Of a DNA stretch of 26,663 nucleotides, positions 11,301 through 19,614 are shown in pieces. The stretch spans positions 768,299 through 794,961 of the forward strand of contig NW_019091526.1 of assembly GCF_001949145.1 (NCBI RefSeq). The letters are read 5' to 3'. The notes below the pieces were generated by a model. That model saw only the letters and a program-made list of their open reading frames with translations, was not told the DNA's origin and ran no database searches. Each line of letters begins with the position of its first letter. Within the stretch, counting starts at the first letter, position 1. The DNA comes from Acanthaster planci. Its lineage: Eukaryota > Echinodermata > Asteroidea > Valvatida > Acanthasteridae. Both the position numbers and the translations under genes were made by a program.

Positions 11301-14300
11301 GAGCCGAGAAAGAATCCCAGGCCCACATCGCTGGCCACGAGGAAGAGGTCACCCGGCCCAATTTTGGTACCAAACTATCCGACATCCCCAAGGCCGTCAA
11401 GTACCTTTTCATTAACCCAACCTTTGTGTGCGTCAGCCTGGCAGCCAGTGCTGAGAGCCTGGTCATCAGTGGGTTTGCGACTTTCTCGCCGAAGATACTT
11501 GGGATTCAGTACGGCCTTTCGCCCGGTGTATCCTCTGCTATTGTCGGTAAGACACAGAAAGAGAGATGAAAAGATTCTGGTATATTTTCGTTTAGTCTAT
11601 TCGTAGTACAACGTAGAGAAGTTTAGATACTGTACTTTCAAGATGAATTCATAGTACGTCATGCGCAAGACTTAGTGTAGAAATAATGAAATTATTCCAC
11701 GCATGTATTCTTCCTGTGATCGTGGTCGCATTTAGCATAACCGAGTTTGGTCATTCTTGGTTGTTATGGCCTCTGTGCGACGAAACTGTTTTCACCTAAT
11801 GATGACTGTTTTCCAGGTATTTTTGCCGTACCGGCGGCTGTTGGATCTACATTTCTAGGCGGATGGTTGATCAAGCGATTCGACCTGAAAGTCCGTGGAA
11901 TGTTGCGCCTGAGCATCGTCTGCGTGATTATCGTGATCGTGTTTTCATTCTGCTTGCTGTTGATCTGTCCTCAGGAAATAGTAGCCGGTATTAACTCCAA
12001 TTACTATGCAAACGAGTAAGTTAAAGTTGACATAAGATATTCCTGTCGCTGACTCTTTGATTCTGTAAAGTATATTTCGCATGTTGTAACAATTTGTAGG
12101 AGTCTACTTTACCATTACGGTGAAGTGTTTATATTATTCACATAATTTTATGATTCTAACAGTGCATAAAGCAGCGTGTAGTTGCCGATGTGCTCAAATT
12201 GTAAAAAAAGACGACCCATTCCAATCCATAATAACTACAACAGTGAACTTTGCTAATAAAAGACTTTAAGCTTTTAAGAGGCTTTGCCTTGGCCGATTAT
12301 ATTGCTACTTTTTTCTCATTTCAACATTACTTGTGATACATCATCTTTGCTGTAATATGAAGCTTGGTGGTTCTGTTTCATGTTTTCTTGTTGGGTCTGT
12401 TAGTAGCAGTACATTCAAAACCCTTACAGCTTAATTTTTCAACACCTCTGACCATAGGTCCACGGAGTTTGGCCCCTTTTTATCCATGTCTGTTTACACA
12501 TCACTTCTGTTTCAATCAAAACTATTGCGATCAAAACTGTTGGACGGCATGTGTTAATTGATCGTTAAGGCTAACTTTAACACCTCAGGACAGGAATCCA
12601 GGACACTTTGAAGGATCCTTGCAACGCGGACTGTGGGTGTGACAATTCGGCAGACTACAGCCCTGTCTGTGGCGACAACAACCTGCAATACTTCGATCCG
12701 TGTCATGCTGGATGCAAGTCAAACTCGGAAGATGGAGTAAGTGTCCCTTTTATGCCTAAGGTTGCTAAACGTTTAGTGCAGCTATGCTGAAGCTGAAAGC
12801 TTGCAGCTGATCACAGTGTTCTAGTAACGGTCCTCTCGTCGTTCGAAGTCGTTGGACAGTTGTTCTAATTAGGCCGTCCTCGAAACGGGCTTCCGGAGCA
12901 ACGGCTACGTCTATTGTCAGAGTGCCCCACGTATTTGTCAGACGAAAACCTGTAGCTCTGTTCAGCGAAATCTTCACATTTGCGCAAATGTTTTATAAAA
13001 TCCTCTGACAAGATAATCAACTCGAGAGGGAGTGTAATCATTTTGCGCAAGAGTCAAGATTGCGCTTAATAGCTCTGAACAACAGACCCCGATGCTGCCT
13101 GTTAGCTCCGCAACCTGTAGGCCTTTGAATACTTGCTTCAGTCGAAAGATTACTGGCTAACGAAGTGAAAGAGTTTTGACTAACTGTGACAAATGCTCTA
13201 TTCTGCAGGTTTTCTCTGACTGCAGCTGTTTGGATATCGGTAACTGGACCGATTCGTCCCTGAAGGTCTCCCAGGGCCAATGCCCCGTTGACTGTGGCAT
13301 CGTTCTGCCGCTCTTCCTAATCGGATATTTCATCTCCATGTTCTTCAACTTCATGCCGGGAATTCCTGCCACGAACACGTGTCTCAGGTAGGTTGCTGTC
13401 GGATTCCCTGTGTGGAAGAGTGTTCTTGCATTGGATGGTAAGAGCTCGGCCTCAAATCTGCGGTTGTCTTAGGTTTACTTGAAATTTCACCTAAAGTCTC
13501 GTGAATTCTCGTCCCACTCGTTAAAACCTCAGTTGTCGAACCAAGACGAAATCTAGGCTCAGATAAAACGCTGATGCCGAATTCAATTTTAAAATGTCGA
13601 GTATCGTTTAATTTTCATACTCTATTAAACTTCTCCGCATGCGCAGTCTGACAGGTCCAGTGGAAACAAAGCTATCATATCGACGTTTACAACCTGGAGA
13701 GTTCAACTCTCCAGTAACAGAGGCTTTCCCGCCAACAGGGTGTAACCAAAATGAAACTGAAGTGTGGAACTTTTTTTTTAAACACCCCTTAAAGCTCATA
13801 CCTTAAAGTGTAGCGGAAATGAAAATCTCGGCTGAGCCTATGATCTCGCCACGAATTTCAGTCGTATTCGAAGAGGAGAACCACCACCACTTGTTCAAAA
13901 TCTAAAATTCTCGTTCATAGTAATTCAAACTAACTCGAATTTTTTCTCCACAGATGTGTTCCTGACACGCAACGGTCGTTTGCTCTGGGTGTCCAGTGGC
14001 TGTTTGCTCGTTTGTTAGGTGAATATTTGTAATCAAGGTCACTGTGATAATTTTATGACGCATGCGTTAAACGCAGTGCGTTCATTAGTCCGATGAACTG
14101 TATGTTGTGGTCAGTATCTGAATTAGGGGCCCTCTGATGCACACTGTTGGCGGTTTGGTTTCAAAATGGCTCCACGATGTCCGTTTGGGCCACGAATTGT
14201 GACATTGATCCTGCTCCTAAAACCCGTTGTTTCTATTCCATTGTCTGATCTGCCATAGAATGATGGGCGCATTTACAGTGTATCACATAACCAAACCGCC

Positions 14301-14952
14301 TCATCTTCAGTGCCGATCAGTGATCAGTGGAAATGTCCTGCCGTCAGGGGTTGTTGGCACGATCTCCAGATCCAAATGTTTCAACATGAATTATGTGTTT
14401 TTTTCGCATAATGAAACACTCATCTCTGTCATTGTACTCAATAAGGCTCCAGGCAGTTTTTGTAAGTGGAATAAATAACGAGGGACGCAATTATGCCCTT
14501 GATGTCATAATGCGTCTTTGATCATGTTTGGAAGGAACTGTGATAAGAAAAAATTATATTTTTGCTTTTATGTGTTGTTCCTAGGCTCTGTTCCAGGCCC
14601 TATTCTCTTTGGTAACGTCTTAGACACCAGCTGTCTCCTGTGGCAAGACGACTGTGGTAGCCGGGGTGCCTGCTGGTTATACGACCGGCAGATGCTGGCC
14701 TGGAAACTGCTGCTGATCGGGGCGGGCTTTAAGGGAGTTAGCTTCCTCTTCTTCGCCCTGTCTCTCATCTTTTACAGGTCCGCCCACGACAACGACGGAG
14801 ACGAAAAGAAGGCGACAGATCCCGGGGAGGTCGAGGTGGACATGGAGGGGAAAAGGGAATCGTATAAGCGGATGGAGTCGTCCAGCAGCACGGCAGAGAT
14901 CGTCGCAAATGCCGTGTATGGAGAGACTGCCGAAGAGGGAGAAGTGGAATAA
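8102..14952 (+). CDS. SLCO: Solute carrier organic anion transporter (OATP), SLCO4A1-like, complete gene
   Basis: Ten coding exons join with GT-AG introns and compatible phases: 8102-8362, 8861-9323, 9701-9794, 10720-10841, 11286-11546, 11817-12015, 12589-12736, 13209-13387, 13954-14018 and 14585-14952. They total 2160 nt, encoding 719 residues plus TAA, a normal OATP length. The protein is a plasma-membrane, sodium-independent carrier of the OATP/MFS fold for amphipathic organic anions such as steroid conjugates, thyroid hormones and eicosanoids. Diagnostic features are the GAWW signature (residues 285-288), TIERRFEL after TM1, a Kazal-like large extracellular loop with ten cysteines (478-545), and RSFALG and GPILFG near TM11. 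The N-terminal FGWTP segment and GGRGHKPKW resemble the OATP4A group. ATG 8102 is chosen because the acidic N-terminal tail follows it; an in-frame ATG at 7958 would add 48 unusual residues. Introns are 270 to 925 bp. The assignment to SLCO is very secure; the subfamily is less so. Confidence 0.95.
8861..9323 (+). CDS. SLCO: SLCO coding exon 2: end of TM1 to TM4
   Basis: The acceptor is CCTTCTGCAG and the donor GTAAAA. The exon is 463 nt, entering in phase 0 and leaving in phase 1. It encodes GLVINGYINTGIGTIERRF, then TM2 (near ASGLIVSMYDITCAILVLF), the cytosolic HKPKW turn, TM3, an extracellular loop with an NDT glycosylation sequon and two cysteines (LCTNDTSGEPQC), and TM4 (YLFLVAQVFHGIGALPLYTL). 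Confidence 0.93.
9701..9794 (+). CDS. SLCO: SLCO coding exon 3: TM5
   Basis: A 94-nt exon between acceptor TTTTGACAG and donor GTAAGT, entering in phase 1 and leaving in phase 2. It encodes AWFYGFSALGPALGLVSGG and VFLGIYTDLRAD, matching the conserved LGPALG stretch of OATP TM5. Confidence 0.92.
10230..10420 (+). repeat. Degenerate G/T-rich stretch in SLCO intron 3
   Basis: Imperfect repetition of TGTGG, GTTGTG and TATGGTT-like words (for example GTTGTGGCTGTAGCTGTGGC). It is probably an eroded minisatellite. It does not interrupt any exon. Confidence 0.5.
10720..10841 (+). CDS. SLCO: SLCO coding exon 4: signature and TM6
   Basis: The acceptor is CACTTGTAG and the donor GTAAGC. The 122-nt exon carries the OATP superfamily signature as DPAWVGAWWIGF (residues 280-291), TM6 and the MSGFPTELP turn. 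The usual D-x-R-W reads D-P-A-W here. Confidence 0.95.
11286..11546 (+). CDS. SLCO: SLCO coding exon 5: central cytosolic loop and TM7
   Basis: A 261-nt exon from acceptor TTCTTAG to donor GTAAGA, entering and leaving in phase 1. It begins with a charged cytosolic loop (AKIRAEKESQAHIAGHEEE), then KAVKYLFINPTFVCVSLAA, and the conserved ISGFATFSPK motif after TM7. Confidence 0.95.
11817..12015 (+). CDS. SLCO: SLCO coding exon 6: TM8 and TM9
   Basis: A 199-nt exon from acceptor TTTTCCAG to donor GTAAGT, in phase 1 and out phase 2. It encodes GIFAVPAAVGSTFLGGWLIK, then KRFDLKVRGM, and a strongly hydrophobic TM9 (VCVIIVIVFSFCLLLIC). Confidence 0.93.
12589..12736 (+). CDS. SLCO: SLCO coding exon 7: Kazal-like extracellular loop
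   Basis: A 148-nt exon from acceptor CACCTCAG to donor GTAAGT, in phase 2 and out phase 0. It holds six cysteines (residues 478, 482, 484, 494, 505, 509) in the pattern CNADCGC, YSPVCG, YFDPCHAGC, the hallmark of the Kazal-like domain in OATP extracellular loop 5. Confidence 0.95.
12976..12991. repeat. Perfect 16-bp palindrome in SLCO intron 7
   Basis: ACATTTGCGCAAATGT reads the same on both strands. It could be a dimeric factor site or chance. Confidence 0.55.
13209..13387 (+). CDS. SLCO: SLCO coding exon 8: end of Kazal loop and TM10
   Basis: A 179-nt exon from acceptor ATTCTGCAG to donor GTAGGT, in phase 0 and out phase 2. It supplies the last four loop cysteines (SDCSC, GQC, VDC), an NWT sequon, and TM10 (LPLFLIGYFISMFFNFM). 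Confidence 0.94.
13954..14018 (+). CDS. SLCO: SLCO coding exon 9: TM11
   Basis: A short 65-nt exon from acceptor TTCTCCACAG to donor GTGAAT, in phase 2 and out phase 1. It encodes RCVPDTQRSFALGVQWLFAR, the conserved RSFALG-x-QW stretch of OATP TM11. Confidence 0.93.
14149..14300. repeat. Inverted repeat in SLCO intron 9
   Basis: GGCGGTTTGGTT at 14149-14160 is the exact reverse complement of AACCAAACCGCC at 14289-14300, with 128 bp between. It may be a short foldback element. No target-site duplication is evident. Confidence 0.5.
14585..14952 (+). CDS. SLCO: SLCO coding exon 10: end of TM11, TM12 and C-tail
   Basis: The terminal exon starts after acceptor GTTCCTAG and ends at TAA. It encodes SVPGPILFGNVLDTSC, then CGSRGACWLYD, TM12 (near LLLIGAGFKGVSFLFFALSL), and a charged tail of about 60 residues ending in EEGEVE. 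The tail has a serine cluster (MESSSSTAE). The last residues do not match a class I PDZ ligand. Confidence 0.95.
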
Positions 14953-15041
14953 CCGCTATCGGATAATCAAGGGATGTTCCTCCCGTGATAGTACAACGTG
15001 ATCCTTGGAAGCCCTGTTGTTGGACATAATCTCGTATGACG

Positions 15042-15078
15042 AGTCTGACGAGCTATATAATATATAGCTCGTCAGACT
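15042..15078. repeat. Perfect inverted repeat with 18-bp arms and 1-nt centre
   Basis: AGTCTGACGAGCTATATA at 15042-15059 is followed by one A and then the exact reverse complement at 15061-15078. It lies 90 bp after the SLCO stop codon, so it is probably in the 3' UTR or just beyond. In RNA it would make a very tight hairpin. Confidence 0.9.
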
Positions 15079-15550
15079 TATCAGAGTAGCCAGTGAAATT
15101 TGTTACCATGCCAAGGTTTTTCATATGTATTGACCATGTACCACAACATGGCCCATGGGAAGCGTTTCATCATTACTGTAAAAAGCAATTAGGCCTTCAT
15201 GCAGACAAATTAAAGTTGCCCGGAATTCAAAAGAAAGGAAAAAAATACGATGAGAACAAGGATGGGGACGTAAGAAGATTTCATCTGAAGACATCAAAGA
15301 ACCGAAAGAAATACGTTTGTTACGAGCCAAAACTCTCGCTGAAGACAAGGGTAAATTCCAGCAATAGACAATGATAGACATCCAATTCTTGTACATATAA
15401 GAGGGAACATAAAAAGTGTTTAATAGATTCGTTTGTATCAGGATGTTGCCAACAAAATCTTTGAAACCAAAATTATTTTCCAAAGGTTCATAAATAACAA
15501 TGCTTATCGACTTGTCGAAGTTGCTGTAAAAATATGAAAATATTTGGGAA

Positions 15551-15556
15551 AATAAA
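15551..15556 (+). promoter_or_regulatory. Possible poly(A) signal for the SLCO transcript
   Basis: AATAAA lies about 600 bp after the SLCO stop codon, in AT-rich DNA. It is the first plus-strand copy of the canonical hexamer I noticed downstream. The cleavage site itself cannot be seen. Confidence 0.35.
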
Positions 15557-16265
15557 TTTAGTTTGTACTACATTCGCAGCAAATCAGCTTTAATCATAAA
15601 TAAGGTACACATTTTTATTAAATTATACATAAAAGTTGACATTATTATCACATGTAAAAGTATGTGTTTTTACAAATTCAAACTTGTTTTTTAATGCTTC
15701 TCATAAATTTCATTTCACTGTTCCTACATTGTTGAGTGTACAACTGCTTTTTCTAATGTATACAAAAGGCAAATGAAAGTATAAATGGTTGGCTATATTT
15801 CCCTGACGAAGACGGCACACTCACGAAGGCACAAAGGGCTACTAGTCCTTTACAGCGTAGTTTTACTTTCAACTTTATAGTGTTCCTAATATAAATGGGT
15901 TTGGCAGTAGCCTGTGTGGCCGATGCTGTTGAGAATTTCTTTGGTTTAGAAAAGGTTTTGCGAGACAGATTTGCATAAGAGGAATGGCTTTGCTCATAAT
16001 ACAAGAAATATGTCCATCCTTGAGATTTTAAACACGTTCTTACTTGATGTAGTGCGTACTAGGGATGTATGCAAAAATTTATAAAAGCGCCTGTAGCCCC
16101 AGCCTTTGATGACCAGTCTTGACTCCTGAGGTTGGTTCGTCTGTTGATCTCAAGAGCCACTGCAAGAGAGCGCTATTGCCCTTCTGTGGATGGTTGCACC
16201 GCGGACGTATATAAAAAAAAAACCTGGACTTGCAACGCCTTTGTATGAAAAAGAAGCAAACCAGC

Positions 16266-16378
16266 GGCCATTTTACCGAGCCGAATACAAAAGCGTGGGT
16301 TGGCTCCTACCATTGACGTCTGGAAGAACAAAGGCGGCGTTGTCAGGAAAGCTTTGTATTCGGCTCGGTAAAATGGCC
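16266..16378. repeat. Foldback: near-perfect 28-bp arms, 56-nt loop
   Basis: The left arm (16266-16294) begins GGCCATTTTACCGAGCCG and continues AATACAAAAGC. The right arm (16351-16378) is its reverse complement except for one extra A in the left arm. There is no obvious target-site duplication next to the arms. It could be a small MITE, a remnant of a larger palindrome, or a hairpin-RNA source. Confidence 0.85.
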
Positions 16379-18786
16379 CCGAGTGGATTCAATGACTCGA
16401 TAAGCTGATTAAGGGCATTGTGAGTCCAGATTTTATTATACACGTCCGTGGGTTGCACACCCGAGTACCACAAGGGACAGAAACAATTATGTGCTTACTG
16501 AGTGCCTGAGGGTGCACCACTAAAAATAAATTCCTATAGACAGCAGTGATAAATCCCCATACTTCACAAATATTTTCAAAATACTCACAACTCTCACAGG
16601 GGTTCAGGCTGCACAGAAAAATGATGTTCAACGTGTCCTCTTTCACTTTCCTTTCAATTTTCGGGGGGTTGACCAACGAATTTTTGAGAAATTTTCACCA
16701 GAAGCAAACCACCCCTAAAATGCAGAAAATGTCCCTGTCCAGAAAGGAGCCATTTTGAAAAACCCTCCCTCGGCAAAATGACTCGAATAGTGCCACTTTC
16801 AAACCCGATTGCATCCAAATTGCTCAGAATTGGAAGCCCTGAGTCCGGCCCAGAGGTCCAGTCTCGTATTTCTTCAATTCTTCTGTTGGCTCTCAGGACC
16901 CTCTAATATAGAATATTTTGATTGTATAACTTTTATTAATGAGCTCGGTGGACATATTTCTGGCCTAATTACGAGGGTGCACCCCTGAGGTCCAACATTT
17001 ATTGGTCATTAAGGTTTATTATAGGTTTTCCTGGACAGTTTCGACATTGATATAAATTTACATATATATGTATATATACAAAGCATTGGCCCTGAATCTA
17101 ATTAACAAGAGAACGTGAAAACAACAGAACAGTGAATTATGTATTTGTGTAAGCTTGATTTCTTTGGCCTATTCTGTTTAAGTATTTTGAATCACAACAA
17201 AAATGACGTCCGAAATAACCGCTAATTCAAACCATCTTGACGATAAATTCAATAAGAAAACTAAATCGGTAAAATGAATGACAAAAATCGAATTGCTTTT
17301 CCGATTTAACTACTTTCCGGGAGTTAGACGAAAATGACAATAAATGAGACGAATCGTGTTAATTTTATTATAAATTTATAATGCTATGAAAGTGAAATCT
17401 GCTGGTGTTATTTCGAAATTGGAATCAACATTAGGGCGAGTGACCCCTCTTTGACGAAATTAAACTTTCTGCAATTTAAATAAAAGAAGTGCGATATTAA
17501 CCGGGAAAACCTATAATCACAGCGTGGGTGTTTTCAATGTACACCTTCAGTATCGTATTACGCAATTCTTGACAGTTTATTCTGGTTTTTGCTCTGAAAC
17601 TCGACGGATAGACAGGGGCCTCACAGCACACCATTAGTGCAACAAATGAATGGGGTACACAATGTTTTTCCTCCCACGCTGGGTGGCGCTATACATGGCT
17701 TTTTGGTTTTGGTTAATATACGTTCATGTAGGCCTCGTCTTCGTTTATACTCGTAATGTTCGCTTTTTTAGCAGACCCTACTAAAAGTATTATTCTTTGT
17801 TTCGGCTACAGCTGATACAGGCAATTTTATTGGCCCGAGAGTTTCCTTAGTTGATGTGTCTCCACTATTATGGCTGCCCCAAAGGTAGTAGGCTTGCTTT
17901 GCTTTGCTTGGGACTGGGAGGTTAATAAATTTTTAATGTTATTTTTTCTGTTTTATCTTGACAATTTGAAGTAGGCCTATGTAGGCTACATGTATGTCAC
18001 CAGGTCACTTATCGGGAACATTTTACATTGTGATACAGGCTAACTTTAGGTGTACACATTGTGCTTTGGTTTCCATCAGACTCTGCAAAGCAAAGAAAAA
18101 TTTTCAAGCAGGAATCTTTGAGATTTTTTTGATATCTGCATAACACAAAGCAAACTTTTTAGGCCTACACAGAATGATAGGCCTACTAGTAAGCCCACTG
18201 CTTCAGGGATGGATCTACCGGTGGTAGCTTTCTTGAAACAGGGGCTGATGGGCGTACTGAAGGGATGCCCTGCTAAGGAGATCCACCAGAAATTGATGTG
18301 TGTATCTATAGATGGACGACGCAATCCTCTTCCAGGATTTTTTTTTAACTCATTTTCTTCATTTCACTGGTTAGTCCGGGGCTGAATAAAGGGGTTGCAA
18401 CCCCCCCCCTAGAGCCACTCCTGTACTTCAACTTTTGTTCAAGAACTCTGTGTGACTTTCATGACTAGGTTGTAATATACAGTGTAAATTGGGTTGTAAC
18501 GCTTTGAGTTAATCAAATTTTTAAGGTGAATGATTGAGCAGCTTGAACTCTGGTTTTCAATCAGATTTTTCATGAGAGCAAACTTAAGGTACCTGTAGCT
18601 CTTAAAATGATAAAACAAGGGTTTCAGAGCATGAGACCAAGGCTTTACTAACCAGTCTCTCGCTTCTACCCAATGATGATCGCTCCATTCATGCCATTTG
18701 TGTTTATCACATTGCGCTTGTGTTGGGCCAGCATGTGTTCCTTCCTCCATGGGCCAGCCATTGGCCTAGCTTGCTCCATATCTCAG

Positions 18787-18930
18787 TTCAACCATTTTCG
18801 GAAGCAGGGGGATTTCCAAGATGTTGCAATCTATCACAGCCACATAGCACGGCACATACAGCAGTCACACAATAAAGATGGTTGCCCAATCTAAACAAGA
18901 TGCCCCTCCCCGCCTCCGAAAATGGTCGAA
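18787..18930. repeat. Imperfect inverted repeat with 25-bp arms
   Basis: The left arm at 18787-18811 contains ACCATTTTCGGA. The right arm at 18906-18930 contains its exact reverse complement. Across 25 bp only four positions differ, all A/G transitions. The loop is 94 bp. Confidence 0.7.
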
Positions 18931-19359
18931 CCATTTGAATTCCAAAGTGAGGCTCATGAGACTTGTAAGCAACTGATCTGGTGTCAGCAGCACATTTGAA
19001 TATAGACAGGTAAATTTCCTCTCAGCAAACCTGCATGTAGCATTCTACATTTGCTTTGTTTCTGAGTGTGTGTGTAATATTAGTGCCCATTTCAGATCCT
19101 TTGAAATTTCTACACAAAGGTACTAGTACACGTATGGGCAGATTATACCCCAGATTTTCTCTGCCTTCTTTTTTGTGAGTGATTGTCATTAATTAACACC
19201 TTGACATGTATTCAAGCTCATCTGCCAACTTTTTTCTCCCAGAAGGGGATATGATTTACATCCGTTCGGAGGTGGAGTTGATCAGTAGATGACTTGCTGA
19301 ACCAGTTGATTGGATCAAGGCGTATTCGACATCGCTAGTGGATTCTAGCTATTTCTACC

Positions 19360-19614
19360 ATGAAGAAGACAAAAGAAGGATCGGGGAAACACTGTGTGGT
19401 GACTGGCTGCACCAATAACAGCAGAAAGCTTCGAAAGTGGAGGCTTTCGGCGTGTGAAATACACCCACCTTTTATTCACGACGAGTGTCCGTGTCTGCTG
19501 CCCTACCAGATGCACCGATTTCCATTCGGGGCTTCCAGCCTTTCTGCCGTTAAACTGGAGCAATGGTTGAAAAATATCAACCGGAAAGACTTCAAACCAA
19601 CCCTCCACAGCCGA
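19360..19614 (+). CDS. THAP-DDE gene exon 1: first two-thirds of the THAP finger
   Basis: It encodes residues 1-85 from ATG in the context CTACCATGA. It carries the CVVTGC zinc-ligand pair (C12, C17), extra cysteines in an insert (C32, C43, C45), MHRFP and LEQWLKNINR, and ends at HSR before donor GTGAGT in phase 0. Confidence 0.88.

Larger units (their letters stand above)
14953..19359. other. Intergenic region without a supported gene
   Basis: No ORF here carries recognisable domain motifs. The stretch holds the SLCO 3' region (palindrome and AATAAA), foldbacks at 16266-16378 and 18787-18930, an AT-dinucleotide patch near 17060-17080, several TAGGCCTA-like palindromic words between 17731 and 18186, and a C-run near 18403. 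The 5' UTR and promoter of the THAP gene should lie at the right edge. Confidence 0.6.

Noticed and set aside
15093-15374. 93-codon lysine-rich plus-strand ORF
   Set aside because: It lies in the presumed SLCO 3' UTR or downstream, with no known motif. The lysine bias follows from A-rich DNA.
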